Shown one piece after another: positions 1 to 12,368 of a DNA stretch of 64,000 nt. The DNA lies in assembly GCA_005223185.1 (NCBI GenBank), contig NJBN01000002.1:434001-498000 (forward strand). Direction: 5' to 3'. Both the position numbers and the translations under genes were made by a program. This DNA is from a candidate division LCP-89 bacterium B3_LCP (GTDB lineage Bacteria > Electryoneota > B3-LCP). Numbering within the stretch: the first letter of the stretch is position 1; each line of letters begins with the position of its first letter. The notes beneath the pieces are model-generated. The model did no database searches. It saw only the letters and a program-made list of their open reading frames with translations, and had not been told where the DNA came from.

Positions 1-520
1 TCCTTGAACGAGGTTTGCGAGCCTCGCCACTACCGGTTGAAGAAGTAACCACACCTTGCTCAGATTCAGGTGCTTTACCGGCTGGCTTGGCTTTAGGTTG
101 CTGTTTTTGTGGAGATCCCTGTCTCTTTTGGGGTTCTCTTCTGACATTCCTAACTGGCTTAGCCTCTTCGGACTTTTCAGGGCTCGAAGCGATCTGTTTA
201 GGTTCTTGGGACTTTCCTTCCCTAACGCGGGAAACCGATGACCTTTCGACAGTAACGATTATCCCTTTAGCGATGAGAAGTTGCAGGCTCGCATCTTTAT
301 CGTTGATGCGAATTATCTTGCCGTGAATTCCACCGGAAGTGACTACGTCATCGTTCTTGCCCAAGCTCTTAAGCATTTTTGTATGGTCTTTCTGTTTTTT
401 CATCTGAGGCCTTATCATCATAAAGTAAACGATGACCATAATGAGGATAAAGGGGAGAAATCCTAAAAATCCTCCACTGCCTCCTTGTGCACCCGCCTGC
501 GCGATAAACGCAAAATTCAT
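1..520 (-). CDS. yajC: YajC, Sec translocase accessory subunit (partial, C-terminus beyond window)
   Basis: Single-pass inner-membrane protein that associates with SecDF and the SecYEG translocon. Read on the minus strand from ATG at 520, with AGGAGA 5 bases upstream. A short N-terminus (MNFAFIAQAG) is followed by one hydrophobic helix at about residues 19-36, then the family's typical RPQ-K-K segment and a small beta domain with VVTSGG and HGKI. Most YajC proteins are about 85-115 aa. Here the frame stays open for 173 codons to the window edge, because a charged tail rich in Lys, Pro, Glu, Gln and Ser follows the YajC domain from about residue 103. It lies 58 bases downstream of tgt, the common tgt-yajC-secDF order, so secD probably follows outside the window. 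Confidence 0.9.
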   Translation of the reverse strand, partial: MNFAFIAQAGAQGGSGGFLGFLPFILIMVIVYFMMIRPQMKKQKDHTKMLKSLGKNDDVVTSGGIHGKIIRINDKDASLQLLIAKGIIVTVERSSVSRVREGKSQEPKQIASSPEKSEEAKPVRNVRREPQKRQGSPQKQQPKAKPAGKAPESEQGVVTSSTGSGEARKPRSR

Positions 521-578
521 TTAATTCTCCTTATAATTTGTACGTGTAATTTACGGGAAATGAAACTCCTTACTTCGT

Positions 579-1733
579 CTATACAGTACGGCATTGCTCT
601 GTATTCGGCAAGTATCTCTCTAATTTAACCCGCATATTGTTCATTTGATTCAGGTAAAACGTCAGATTATGCAGAGCGCCCAGTCGTGCTCCTAAGGGAT
701 CTCCGCTCATAATCAGATGCCGTATGGTGCCCCTGCTAAATGCCGGACGGTTATCAATGCCCTGCTTACAGGAGTAACAATTACAACCATCCTCGATTGG
801 ATTTACATCACTCCGGAAAGAAGCGTTACGCAAGTTGAGCTTGTCATTCTTTGTAAAAACGCTTCCCTTGCGCCCATTACGAGTGGGGATGACGCAATCA
901 AACAGATCGATACCTAAGGAAACCGCTTTGTGGAGATCCTCCGGCGTGCCGGTTCCCATCATGTAACGAATAGTGTTATCTGGGAGTTTGCCTGTGCATA
1001 ATTCAACTGTATTCCAGGTGTCCTCCTTCGATTCGCCGACTGCCAGACCACCGATTGCATAAGCGAAGAACCCTATGTCCAACAGAGAATTAATAGCTTC
1101 CTGCCGCAAGTCTTCATGGACTCCGCCCTGAACTATGCCGAACAAAGCTTGCGGTTTCCCGTGAACTGGTTTGGTCTCCTGGTATGCTTTCTTCGATTCA
1201 ACAGCCCATTTCAGGGTGGTATCTAAGGCACAGCGCACAGTTTGTCTATCAGCCTGCCCAGGTGCGCATATATCCAGCGGCATTATGAAGTCAGTGCCCA
1301 ATTTTCGCTGGATTTCGATAACCTTTGCCGGATTCAGTGCGTGCTTCGATCCATCAACAGGTGATTGCACGGTTACGCCATCATCATCCTGCTGTATTAA
1401 CCGCTTCAGACTAAAAGTCTGAAAACCTCCGCTATCGGTCAATATGGGACCATCCCAGTTCATCAAGCGGTGGATTCCGCCTAAATCTGATACCACACTT
1501 GATCCCGGACGAAATTCCAGGTGCAGTGCATTTGCCAATACGATGTCAGCGCCAGCATCCCGGAGCTCATCTGGAGTTATACCTTTGACCGCTCCATAAG
1601 TGCCCACCGGCATGAATGCTGGTGTGTAGATCACTCCATGTGGTGTAGTGAGTTTTCCTAACCGTGCCCGCGAATTCGGATCGGCAGCCAATACTTCAAA
1701 CTGGAAACCTTCACTCCATTCAGAGATGTTCAT
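579..1733 (-). CDS. tgt: Queuine/preQ1 tRNA-guanine transglycosylase
   Basis: Exchanges guanine-34 for preQ1 in tRNAs with GUN anticodons, a step of queuosine synthesis. 384 aa, normal family length. The TIM-barrel signatures are present: FMPVGTYGAVKG near the N-terminus, TDSGGFQ with the catalytic-site Asp, the substrate-pocket LDIC (FDEC in E. coli), GGLAVGE, and DLFDCVIPTRNGR carrying the nucleophilic Asp. The zinc site is complete as CNCYSC followed by the distal His in ALHNL. The usual NT(Y/F)HL motif reads NALHL, a minor substitution. The start overlaps the rnr stop by 4 bases, indicating translational coupling in the prfA-prmC-rnr-tgt-yajC unit. Confidence 0.95.
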   Translation of the reverse strand: MNISEWSEGFQFEVLAADPNSRARLGKLTTPHGVIYTPAFMPVGTYGAVKGITPDELRDAGADIVLANALHLEFRPGSSVVSDLGGIHRLMNWDGPILTDSGGFQTFSLKRLIQQDDDGVTVQSPVDGSKHALNPAKVIEIQRKLGTDFIMPLDICAPGQADRQTVRCALDTTLKWAVESKKAYQETKPVHGKPQALFGIVQGGVHEDLRQEAINSLLDIGFFAYAIGGLAVGESKEDTWNTVELCTGKLPDNTIRYMMGTGTPEDLHKAVSLGIDLFDCVIPTRNGRKGSVFTKNDKLNLRNASFRSDVNPIEDGCNCYSCKQGIDNRPAFSRGTIRHLIMSGDPLGARLGALHNLTFYLNQMNNMRVKLERYLPNTEQCRTV

Positions 1734-3922
1734 ACGGTTTCCAACTCCAAAGTGCGCATTAAGAGATCAACTTTCGAGGGGGTTACCTCCAGTTTATCAC
1801 CGATTGACAATGTCTGACCGGTATTATGGGCATTGGCATATTTCCGCCTACGTTTTCTTCTGGATTTGAAGACTGTATCTGAATCAACCTGTAAAGTGCC
1901 TTCTATGAAGAGATCCTGCAAGCTGATGTAGAAGTTGTCCTTTGAGGTATCCACCATGTAAGCGGAGAAAACGTCATCACGGCGCTCGTTTATATACTGT
2001 AAACCAGAGAGCTTGCCCGCCTCTCGTTCCACCTCAGATATCAGCCTTTCACGGTCAGAAAGATGCTTGCAAAGGTTATCAACCATTGCTTTAGATTCAT
2101 GCTTGTTTTGGGCGCTGTGACCGCCGATTATGTGTTTCCAAATTAGACGGTGAACTGTCAGATCAGCATACCGCCTTATCGGCGAAGTGAAATGCAGGTA
2201 ATGTTTGAATCCCAGGCCAAAGTGACCCTTGGAATCCGGTTCATACCGTGCCAGAGTTAAGGCCTTTCGAGCTATCGTTTCTGTAACTTCCGGAGGAAAC
2301 CTTCGTCGCACTTCACCTAACATAACCGCTATTTGCTTAGCAGTTACTAAATGCTCAGGCGCCCATTCAAATCCCGCATTAGACAGATAATCAGAAAGCT
2401 TCTGGCGCTTCTCTGCTTCAGGTGAAGGATGCACTCGGAATGGTATCGGAGCACCTTTCCCTAATTTCTGAGTCCATATCTCCGCTACAGCGCGATTGGC
2501 TGCCAGCATGAATTCCTCTATTAACAGGTGGCTCTGTAACCGCGGCAGTTCGTAAATGGCGGTTGGCGCACTTAAGTTTTGCCAGCGAAATCCCATTTCC
2601 GGCAGGTCGAAATCAATTCCACCTTCAGAAAAACGGCGTTTTCTTAAAATACTGGCTAAACGCCACATGTGGCGGAGTTGTGTGCGTAATATCTCGTCGT
2701 CAGTTGATTTTTTCCGGGCAGATCTACGACCGTCTAAATGTTTTTGTGCCTCTTCATAGCTCAGCAGCTTTCCAATGCGAACTCGTGATGGCTTTATTTC
2801 CTTCTTAAGTATGTTGCCATCTTTATCTATAGTGATTAATACCGACAGTGCCAAGCGCGTTCGCCCCGGTTTTAAGCTACAGAGGGTTCCAGGCAAGCGC
2901 GACGGCAACATCGGTAAATAGTGGTGTTGCAGGTAAACGCTGAAACCTCTCTTGCGGGCTTCACGATCTATGTGAGATCCTTCCGGGACATAGCGACTGA
3001 CGTCGGCGATGTGTACTCCCAAAAGGTAATTTCCCTTCTCATCATATTTCAGAGAGACGGCATCGTCATGGTCTTTGGCGCCAGCAGGGTCTATGGTTAT
3101 GACAAATTCGTCCGACAGATCATGCCGCAACCCTTTTTGCGCAGGTATTGCCTTTAAGTTTTTGGCTTCCCGTAGAGCTTTTTCAGGGTAAGGTTCCTGC
3201 AGGTTGTATGAAGCGATCAACCCCTTTTCCGCTATTCCTTTCTCCGCTGGATTTCCAACTAATGTTTTAACATGGCATGCAGGCAGAGGATAACGCCGCC
3301 GGTTTCCATTGACTTGAATTAAAGCCCAATCACCGGGGTGAATCGCTTTTTTCGTATCGAAGGAATCGACAACTGCCTGAAAAGAGAGAGGTCCGCTCTT
3401 TACGTTCGCCATCCATTTACCGGATTTACGCCATATTTGTCCTAAGCAGGGAATACGATCATCGGTATCTATGCTGACAACAGTCCCTTCCGGACCGGAT
3501 TTATGACCGGTATCGTGTAAGGAAACTTCGACTATATCGCCATCGTAAGCTTTGGACGCTTGCTTGGCGCTTATGAAAACTGAACTGCCATCATTTCGAT
3601 CAACGAAGCCGTAACCGTGCTGTGTCAGACGCAATTTCCCCTTTAGAACCTCCAATTCCTGCTTCGGGAATAAGCGGCGCTTGCCGTGCTTTTCGATTTT
3701 TCCTTCATCTAAAAGCGCGTGTAATACGCGTCGGTATTCTGAATATTCACGTTGTGGTATGCCCGTATATCTAAAGAGATGCTTAATCCCGAACGCTCCC
3801 GGATTCTCCGATATTGCAAACAGGATCGTCTCTTCCAGAGCAACGCGCTTTTTGGAATTTACTGCCTTGCGGTCAGGTAACGTGTCTTTCCGTTTAGATC
3901 TTCTTCTAACTTTACTTCCCAT
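1730..3922 (-). CDS. rnr: Ribonuclease R
   Basis: Processive 3'-5' exoribonuclease of the RNB family, acting on structured RNA and in RNA quality control. 730 aa. Order: a basic N-terminal tail and winged-helix-like segment (1-75), cold-shock/OB domains (about 80-230), the RNB catalytic domain with the magnesium-binding cluster DPAGAKDHDDAV (the family's usual Phe between the acidic residues is His here) and HIADVSRYV, then a C-terminal S1-like domain ending in a very basic RRKRRRK stretch. The first 64 bases lie inside the 3' end of prmC. No later ATG, GTG or TTG is available before conserved sequence, and GAAGG sits directly before the ATG, so the exact start is less certain than the gene. 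Confidence 0.93.
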   Translation of the reverse strand: MGSKVRRRSKRKDTLPDRKAVNSKKRVALEETILFAISENPGAFGIKHLFRYTGIPQREYSEYRRVLHALLDEGKIEKHGKRRLFPKQELEVLKGKLRLTQHGYGFVDRNDGSSVFISAKQASKAYDGDIVEVSLHDTGHKSGPEGTVVSIDTDDRIPCLGQIWRKSGKWMANVKSGPLSFQAVVDSFDTKKAIHPGDWALIQVNGNRRRYPLPACHVKTLVGNPAEKGIAEKGLIASYNLQEPYPEKALREAKNLKAIPAQKGLRHDLSDEFVITIDPAGAKDHDDAVSLKYDEKGNYLLGVHIADVSRYVPEGSHIDREARKRGFSVYLQHHYLPMLPSRLPGTLCSLKPGRTRLALSVLITIDKDGNILKKEIKPSRVRIGKLLSYEEAQKHLDGRRSARKKSTDDEILRTQLRHMWRLASILRKRRFSEGGIDFDLPEMGFRWQNLSAPTAIYELPRLQSHLLIEEFMLAANRAVAEIWTQKLGKGAPIPFRVHPSPEAEKRQKLSDYLSNAGFEWAPEHLVTAKQIAVMLGEVRRRFPPEVTETIARKALTLARYEPDSKGHFGLGFKHYLHFTSPIRRYADLTVHRLIWKHIIGGHSAQNKHESKAMVDNLCKHLSDRERLISEVEREAGKLSGLQYINERRDDVFSAYMVDTSKDNFYISLQDLFIEGTLQVDSDTVFKSRRKRRRKYANAHNTGQTLSIGDKLEVTPSKVDLLMRTLELETV

Positions 3923-4710
3923 CCTTCTTTTTGGAAAATGTTTAGCGCAGTATGACCCTGCATTTCACCAATTTCGCAAGCAAACTTACCCTTGGGATTA
4001 ATTATTGCTTGGCATACCTGTGCTAGCCTTCGCAATGCCCTGGTTCCATCTTCCGGGGAAAATAAGGCTACTTCCGGTTCCCAGTTCCGTATTTCTGGGG
4101 CTAAAGTTTCCCTCTCTTCAAATGAGACATAGGGCGGATTGCTTAAAATCAGATCGAACTTACATTCGAAAAGATCATCAAAATTATCAGCAAAGATATC
4201 GCCTTGCATCCAGGTAACTCTTTCCTGATTGGCAGTTATCTCACTATTCTCTTTGGCCAGCGTCAGAGCGTCTTCACTTATATCCAGGCCGATACAAGCG
4301 GAGCCCGGGTGTTCATCAACTACAGATAAAGTTATTGCTCCGCTGCCCGTTCCGATGTCCAATACCAGTGGGGATCTATGATCCTTGATGAATCCTAAAC
4401 CCAACTCTACTAATCCTTCAGTCTCAGGCCGGGGGATGAGCGCTCTATTATCTATCTTCAAGTCCAAACGTCTGAACTGAACAGTTCCCAGGATATATTG
4501 CAGAGGTTCTCCGTTGCAGCGCCTCTCTAAATAATCCCTGAGTCTGTATTCCTGTTCAGAATCTAATCTCACTTCATCGTCGGTGTATATCCGTGCCCTG
4601 GATACACCAGCAATGGTTTCGATCATCCATTCAGCTTCTCTTTTGGGCTGGTTTATAGCAGCCAGTAGCAGCATTTCGGAAGCGAAGTATGTTGCCTGTC
4701 GTAATAACAT
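3859..4710 (-). CDS. prmC: Peptide chain release factor N5-glutamine methyltransferase (PrmC/HemK)
   Basis: Methylates the Gln of the GGQ motif of release factors RF1 and RF2 using S-adenosylmethionine. 283 aa, typical. It has an N-terminal helical substrate-binding domain (about 1-80), the AdoMet-binding motif VLDIGTGSGAI, and the diagnostic NPPY motif (SNPPYVSFEE) that holds the target glutamine. It lies immediately downstream of prfA, whose product is its substrate, a common pairing. Separated from prfA by a 128-base gap containing a long palindrome. Its 3' end overlaps rnr by 64 bases. No clear ribosome-binding site precedes the ATG. Confidence 0.94.
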   Translation of the reverse strand: MLLRQATYFASEMLLLAAINQPKREAEWMIETIAGVSRARIYTDDEVRLDSEQEYRLRDYLERRCNGEPLQYILGTVQFRRLDLKIDNRALIPRPETEGLVELGLGFIKDHRSPLVLDIGTGSGAITLSVVDEHPGSACIGLDISEDALTLAKENSEITANQERVTWMQGDIFADNFDDLFECKFDLILSNPPYVSFEERETLAPEIRNWEPEVALFSPEDGTRALRRLAQVCQAIINPKGKFACEIGEMQGHTALNIFQKEGWEVKLEEDLNGKTRYLTARQ

Positions 4711-4763
4711 AGAATCGTTGTAAGTATATCATCATTATCATTCTGGCAAAAGAGTCTGTATGA

Positions 4764-4824
4764 GAATTCAGTCAGATTCCGGATAAGCCCGTAAGGGCTC
4801 TTAGTAGCCGGAATGATTGAATTC
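4764..4824. repeat. 61-base imperfect palindrome between prfA and prmC
   Basis: Outer arms GAATTCA and TGAATTC, middle arms ATTCCGG and CCGGAAT, and an inner GCCC-gtaa-GGGC hairpin form one long interrupted stem. No T-run follows on either strand, so it does not look like a simple intrinsic terminator. It sits inside an apparent operon and could be an mRNA processing or stabilising hairpin, or an intergenic palindromic repeat. Confidence 0.7.
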
Positions 4825-4838
4825 TTTCTATATGATTA

Positions 4839-5927
4839 TCATGGGGTTATGAAAGAATCGTTGGCTACTTCCTGTAATTTGCGGTTGCGTTCATCCAGTA
4901 CCAAAGCTTCAATTATTTCATCCAGATCACCATCCATTATTTCGTTCAGTCGGTACAGAGTCAGGTTTATGCGGTGATCGGTTACCCTTCCTTGAGGGAA
5001 ATTATACGTTCTTATCTTGGCAGAACGATCGCCAGTGCTGACCTGAGCGCGCCTCTGTGCTGCCATTTTCGCTTCTTCCTCTTCACGCTGTTTCTGATAG
5101 AGTCTCGCTCGCAAAACCTGCAGAGCTTTGGCTTTGTTCTTATGTTGAGATTTCTCATCCTGACAGGTAACCACCGCTCCTGTAGGTAGATGCGTTATGC
5201 GAACGGCTGAATCGGTGGTGTTGACACTTTGTCCGCCCGGTCCCGATGATCGAAATACGTCTATCTTCAGTTCATTGGGATTGATCTCGACTTCCACTTC
5301 TTCAACTTCGGGAAGCACTGCTATGGATGCCGCGGACGTGTGAATTCTGCCGGAAGCTTCCGTAGCGGGAACCCTCTGTACGCGATGCACACCCGATTCA
5401 TATTTCATCCTGCCGAAAACCTCGTTCCCGGATATCGAGAAGATGATTTCTTTCAATCCACCCGCTGAAGCTTCGTGAGTATTCATCACTTCAACCTTGT
5501 ATCCGTGCCTTTCACAATAGCGCTGATACATTCTGTAAAGATCGGACGCGAACAGCGCCGCCTCTTCACCGCCCGTTCCAGCTCTGATCTCAGCTATAAT
5601 ATTACGCGCGGCGTCGCTGTCTTTCGGCAGCATCGCTATTTTCAGTTCTTCGCTGAGTTCTTCTTTCGCTTCAATTAATGAAGGTAGTTCTTCCCGAGCT
5701 ATTTCCACCAGTTCCGGGTCTTCTTTGGATTGTATGATACTGTGATACTCTTCGATCTCGCCCTCAAGCGCCAGGTATTTTCGTCCTAACTCAACGACAG
5801 GTTTCATCGCTTTATGTTTGCGCAACAACTCGGTATAGCGCTTCTGATCGCTCATAATGTTCGGATCGGAGATCTGTTTTTCCAGCTCATCGAAACCGGA
5901 CAAGAGACTGTTTATCTGTTCAATCAT
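4839..5927 (-). CDS. prfA: Peptide chain release factor 1
   Basis: Recognises UAA and UAG stop codons and triggers peptidyl-tRNA hydrolysis. The RF1-type codon-recognition tripeptide PAT (VPATEASGRIHTS) separates it from RF2, and the catalytic GGQ lies in GSGPGGQSVNTTDSAV. The first helical domain starts MIEQINSLLSGFDELE, matching the family N-terminus, so I chose the ATG at 5927 (362 aa, usual size). An in-frame ATG at 5960 would add 11 residues (MYILANNLKPI) that do not fit the family. Neither start has a good Shine-Dalgarno sequence. It is the first gene of the minus-strand operon with prmC, rnr, tgt and yajC. Confidence 0.94.
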   Translation of the reverse strand: MIEQINSLLSGFDELEKQISDPNIMSDQKRYTELLRKHKAMKPVVELGRKYLALEGEIEEYHSIIQSKEDPELVEIAREELPSLIEAKEELSEELKIAMLPKDSDAARNIIAEIRAGTGGEEAALFASDLYRMYQRYCERHGYKVEVMNTHEASAGGLKEIIFSISGNEVFGRMKYESGVHRVQRVPATEASGRIHTSAASIAVLPEVEEVEVEINPNELKIDVFRSSGPGGQSVNTTDSAVRITHLPTGAVVTCQDEKSQHKNKAKALQVLRARLYQKQREEEEAKMAAQRRAQVSTGDRSAKIRTYNFPQGRVTDHRINLTLYRLNEIMDGDLDEIIEALVLDERNRKLQEVANDSFITP

Positions 5928-6424
5928 AATCGGCTTTAAATTATTTGCCAAAATATACATAAAAAAGACGTCAAGGTCAACATCAAACTGATTAATCGGT
6001 CTTATGGTTAGTTTCGCCCGGGAGCTTCATTATTACCATCCTGTTGGAGACAAAGGCATACTTCTTGCTTTTTTCATAGAACAGGTAATCCTTCGTTCTT
6101 TATAATTCGGTATGATAATTGAATCATACTTGATTTGAGTTAAGCTTGAGATAATCGCTTAATTACCAGTCTTAAAGAAACAGTATCCTAACAGTACTAG
6201 CATCCTTTGCGTATCAAATATGCATAATATGCAGAGTGTCTCCTCTGAAATAGGGATGAAGGGCTGATCATCAATACTGGTTTTAACAAATTCTCGAAAC
6301 TTCGATTTCAGCGAAAAAAAGTAAAACTGGTGATACTGCGCACAACATCAAGCTGCGATACATTTTATATTCATCGGCACGGCTTCTGTGAGATTATCCA
6401 ACTTCGAGGAAATGGGAGGGCAAG
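5928..6424. other. AT-rich intergenic region between divergent genes
   Basis: About 500 bases between prfA (leftward) and the small zinc-ribbon gene (rightward). It must hold the promoters of both units. I see no convincing ORF, tRNA or recognised RNA element; short ORFs on either strand lack ribosome-binding sites and family motifs. Confidence 0.5.
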
Positions 6425-6667
6425 ATGGCAGCAGTTCATGAAAACCAGACAAAGCGTTACCGTCGAACGAGACAATTCGATGGTAGGCGGTGCGGACTGA
6501 AGGTCTGCAAAGCCTGCCAGAGACAAACGCGCTGGTTGTCAATTGATTACTTTTGCTGGGAATGCACAATTTCCTTAGCAAAGACAAAAATTCCGCTTCA
6601 CACCGAAACAGCGGATGAAGAAACCAAACACAAGGAGGTGTATTTAGGCTTCTTAGGAAATTGGTAG
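6425..6667 (+). CDS. Small basic zinc-ribbon protein, unknown function
   Basis: 80 aa and not recognised. GGGAGGG lies 4 bases before the ATG, and an intrinsic terminator starts about 20 bases after the stop, so this short frame looks like a complete transcription unit. The N-terminal third is strongly basic (KRYRRTR). Two CxxC pairs, C28/C31 (CKAC) and C44/C47 (CWEC), with an extra C23, suggest one zinc ribbon. The tail is acidic. Basic residues next to a zinc ribbon suggest nucleic-acid or ribosome binding; that is inference only. It is unrelated in orientation to prfA and precedes ligA. Confidence 0.55.
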   Translation: MAAVHENQTKRYRRTRQFDGRRCGLKVCKACQRQTRWLSIDYFCWECTISLAKTKIPLHTETADEETKHKEVYLGFLGNW

Positions 6668-6686
6668 AATTTTTTAACTTCAGGTA

Positions 6687-6717
6687 AAGGCGACCCTTGA
6701 TGTGGTCGTCTTTTTTT
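6687..6717 (+). terminator. Intrinsic terminator after the small zinc-ribbon gene
   Basis: AAGGCGACC, an 8-base loop, GGTCGTCTT (one G-U pair), then a run of seven T. Confidence 0.8.
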
Positions 6718-6800
6718 GTGCCAGGAACCGTATAATAACACCAACAAACTTACCATAATTGCCAAAAAACGCTTGAAAAGAACTAAAATATTGCGTAAAT

Positions 6801-9839
<3,039 letters not shown>

Positions 9840-9920
9840 GATCACTGCAACGGAACTTTAGTCCGATGTGATAGCATGAAAATATTCTGTAATAACTACA
9901 TAAACTAGTTCGGAGTACCA

Positions 9921-10484
9921 ATGGCATCTACTTCAGATCTAAAAAACGGACTTGTGATCAAGTTCAGGAATGAACTGTTCACAGTGATAGAATTTCAACA
10001 TGTGAAACCGGGAAAGGGCGGCGCTTTCGTCAGGACAAAGCTGAAAAATGTCAAAAGCGGCAGAGTTATAGATAACACCTTCCGTTCAGGTGAAGGCATC
10101 GACGTCGTGCGCATAGAATCCAAAGAGATGCAATACCTCTATCAGGAAGGTGATCACTTCGTCTTCATGGATAATCAGACCTATGAGCAGGTGTACGTTT
10201 CCGCCACTTTGATAGGTGAGGGTCAGAAATATCTAAAGGAAGGTGAAAGTTGTGGTATCAGCTTTCACGGGGATGATCCCATCACCTGTGAAATGCCCAA
10301 TTTCATTATCCTTCAGGTTGCGGAGACAGGGCCCGGAGCGAAGGGCGACACCGCATCGGGAGGATCTAAACCAGCGAAGCTGGAAACCGGAGCGGTGGTA
10401 AACGTGCCCTTCTTCATCAATGAAGGGGATATGATAAGAGTGGATACCCGCACTAATGCCTACATGGAACGCATCAAAGCGTAA
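9921..10484 (+). CDS. efp: Translation elongation factor P
   Basis: Relieves ribosome stalling at polyproline sequences. 187 aa, with the KOW-like N-terminal domain, two OB-type domains and the C-terminal NVPFFINEGDMIRVDTRT signature. The loop that enters the peptidyl-transferase centre reads KPGKGGAF, so the functional residue is Lys32, the position that EpmA lysylates in other bacteria; no epmA or ymfI is visible here. CGGAG lies 7 bases before the ATG. First gene of the efp-accB-accC run. Confidence 0.96.
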   Translation: MASTSDLKNGLVIKFRNELFTVIEFQHVKPGKGGAFVRTKLKNVKSGRVIDNTFRSGEGIDVVRIESKEMQYLYQEGDHFVFMDNQTYEQVYVSATLIGEGQKYLKEGESCGISFHGDDPITCEMPNFIILQVAETGPGAKGDTASGGSKPAKLETGAVVNVPFFINEGDMIRVDTRTNAYMERIKA

Positions 10485-10504
10485 ATCAAAATATTGGAGT
10501 AAAT

Positions 10505-10981
10505 ATGTTTGATCTCAAGGATGTTCGCAGGCTTGTGAAATTGTTGGAAAACAGCCAGATATCCGAAATCGAAATATCTGATGGTGACCGTAAGATCCGC
10601 CTGGCGAAGCCCGCAACCGCAGATGGGCAACAGGGACTCGGGGCTGTCGTTCCCGTTATGCAGCCTGTTGTATCTCAAAGCCCGCCGACTGCGTCAATTT
10701 CCGAGGAGTTGGAAAAACCGCAACTTGCCGCGGGACTAAACGTCAGAGTGATGAAGGCGCCCATGGTGGGGACTTTTTACACTTCCTCTTCACCTGATGC
10801 GGAACCGTACGTTCAAGTGGGAGACGTGGTGCACAAGGGGCAGGTACTCTGCATCGTGGAAGCCATGAAATTAATGAACGAAATTGAATCGGAATACAGC
10901 GGGCGCATCATGGAAATCATGGCTGAAAATGCCCAGGCAGTCGAATTCGATCAGGAACTCTTTATCATAGAAGCAGCCTGA
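10505..10981 (+). CDS. accB: Biotin carboxyl carrier protein of acetyl-CoA carboxylase
   Basis: Carries biotin between biotin carboxylase and carboxyltransferase, making malonyl-CoA for fatty acids. 158 aa: an N-terminal helical segment (1-35), an Ala/Pro/Ser-rich linker (36-75) and the biotinyl domain, with the biotin-attachment Lys122 in [14 protein letters not shown] sits just before the ATG. Directly followed by accC, the usual pairing; the carboxyltransferase genes are not in this window. Confidence 0.96.
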   Translation: MFDLKDVRRLVKLLENSQISEIEISDGDRKIRLAKPATADGQQGLGAVVPVMQPVVSQSPPTASISEELEKPQLAAGLNVRVMKAPMVGTFYTSSSPDAEPYVQVGDVVHKGQVLCIVEAMKLMNEIESEYSGRIMEIMAENAQAVEFDQELFIIEAA

Positions 10982-11006
10982 TCTTTTAATCAATGAGGCA
11001 AACACC

Positions 11007-12347
11007 TTGTTTAATAAAGTATTAATAGCCAACAGAGGGGAAATTGCGCTCCGCATAATTCGTGCTTGCCAGGAACTGGACATACCTACCGTGGCAGTTT
11101 ACTCCACTGCTGATAAGGATAGCCTGCACGTTGTTTTCGCTGATGAATCTGTATGTATCGGTCCACCAAGTTCAGCGCAAAGTTACCTGCGTACCCAAAG
11201 TCTGATAGCCGCCGCTGAAGTTAGTGGCGCTGATGCCATTCATCCGGGCTATGGTTTTTTGGCGGAATCGGCTGATTTCGTGGAAGTTTGCGCCATGCAC
11301 GGCATTAACTTCATCGGACCTAAACCGGAAACCATGCTGCTCATGGGTGATAAAGCGGCAGCCCGGCGAACCATGAAGGCTGCCGGCGTACCCGTGCTTC
11401 CCGGCAGCGAAGAAGCGCTAAACGATTATCAGGAAGCACAAAAGCTGGCTGAAGATATTGGATACCCGGTAATCATAAAAGCTTCCGCTGGCGGCGGTGG
11501 GCGAGGTATGCGCGTCGTCCGAGATGCCGATACTATGGAATCTAACTTTGAAATGGCACGGGCGGAAGCTGAATCGAGCTTCGGTTCAGGCGACCTGTAT
11601 GTGGAAAAATTCCTTGAAAATCCCCGCCACATTGAAGTCCAGTTATTAGGATTGGGTGATAAGAATGTGCTGGCTTTCGGTGAACGCGATTGTTCAATTC
11701 AGCGCAGACATCAGAAGCTGATAGAGGAGAGTCCTTCTCCTGCTGTAACCCCGGAATTGCGTAAGAAAATCGTCAGTGCTGCGGTGGAGGGCGCCAAGGC
11801 TGTGGATTACCTTTCAGCAGGAACCATGGAATTTCTCTTAAATCCCGACGGTGATTTTCATTTCATGGAGATGAATACGCGCATACAGGTGGAACACCCG
11901 GTAACGGAGATGGTGGCAGGCGTCGATCTCCTCAAAGCTCAACTTTTAGCTGCTCTGGGTAAACCTGTGGGAATAACGGAAGGCGAGATCGAACTGCGTG
12001 GTCATGCCATCGAATGCCGCATAAACGCTGAAGATCCGGCTAGAAATTTCCTGCCCTGTCCTGGTGACATCAATGAACTTCATTTTCCCGGTGGACCAGG
12101 CGTTCGCGTGGATTCACATGTTTATGCAGGCTACACCATCCCGCCTCATTACGATTCCCTGATTGCCAAGTTAATTACCTACGGCAAAGATAGGGAAGAG
12201 GCGATAATACGCATGAAGCGTGCTTTATCGGAAATGGTCGTAGAGGGCGTTGAAACAACCATACCTTTTCATCTGAAAGTTTTAGATCATCCGGATTTCA
12301 TCGCCGGTAATGTGGATACATCCTTTCTAACTCAATTTGCAGGATAA
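11007..12347 (+). CDS. accC: Biotin carboxylase subunit of acetyl-CoA carboxylase
   Basis: ATP-grasp enzyme that carboxylates the biotin of AccB. 446 aa, expected length. N-terminal [24 protein letters not shown], the ATP-binding glycine-rich [12 protein letters not shown], and [15 protein letters not shown] of the active site are all intact. The start is a TTG at 11007, 8 bases after a GAGG; the alignment with family N-termini leaves no other choice. Lies 25 bases after accB. Confidence 0.96.
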   Translation: MFNKVLIANRGEIALRIIRACQELDIPTVAVYSTADKDSLHVVFADESVCIGPPSSAQSYLRTQSLIAAAEVSGADAIHPGYGFLAESADFVEVCAMHGINFIGPKPETMLLMGDKAAARRTMKAAGVPVLPGSEEALNDYQEAQKLAEDIGYPVIIKASAGGGGRGMRVVRDADTMESNFEMARAEAESSFGSGDLYVEKFLENPRHIEVQLLGLGDKNVLAFGERDCSIQRRHQKLIEESPSPAVTPELRKKIVSAAVEGAKAVDYLSAGTMEFLLNPDGDFHFMEMNTRIQVEHPVTEMVAGVDLLKAQLLAALGKPVGITEGEIELRGHAIECRINAEDPARNFLPCPGDINELHFPGGPGVRVDSHVYAGYTIPPHYDSLIAKLITYGKDREEAIIRMKRALSEMVVEGVETTIPFHLKVLDHPDFIAGNVDTSFLTQFAG

Positions 12348-12368
12348 TAAAAACATCAGGAGGAGTAA

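Noticed and set aside
5928-6424. SRP RNA, RNase P RNA or tmRNA in the gap before ligA
   Set aside because: None of their conserved sequence blocks is visible.
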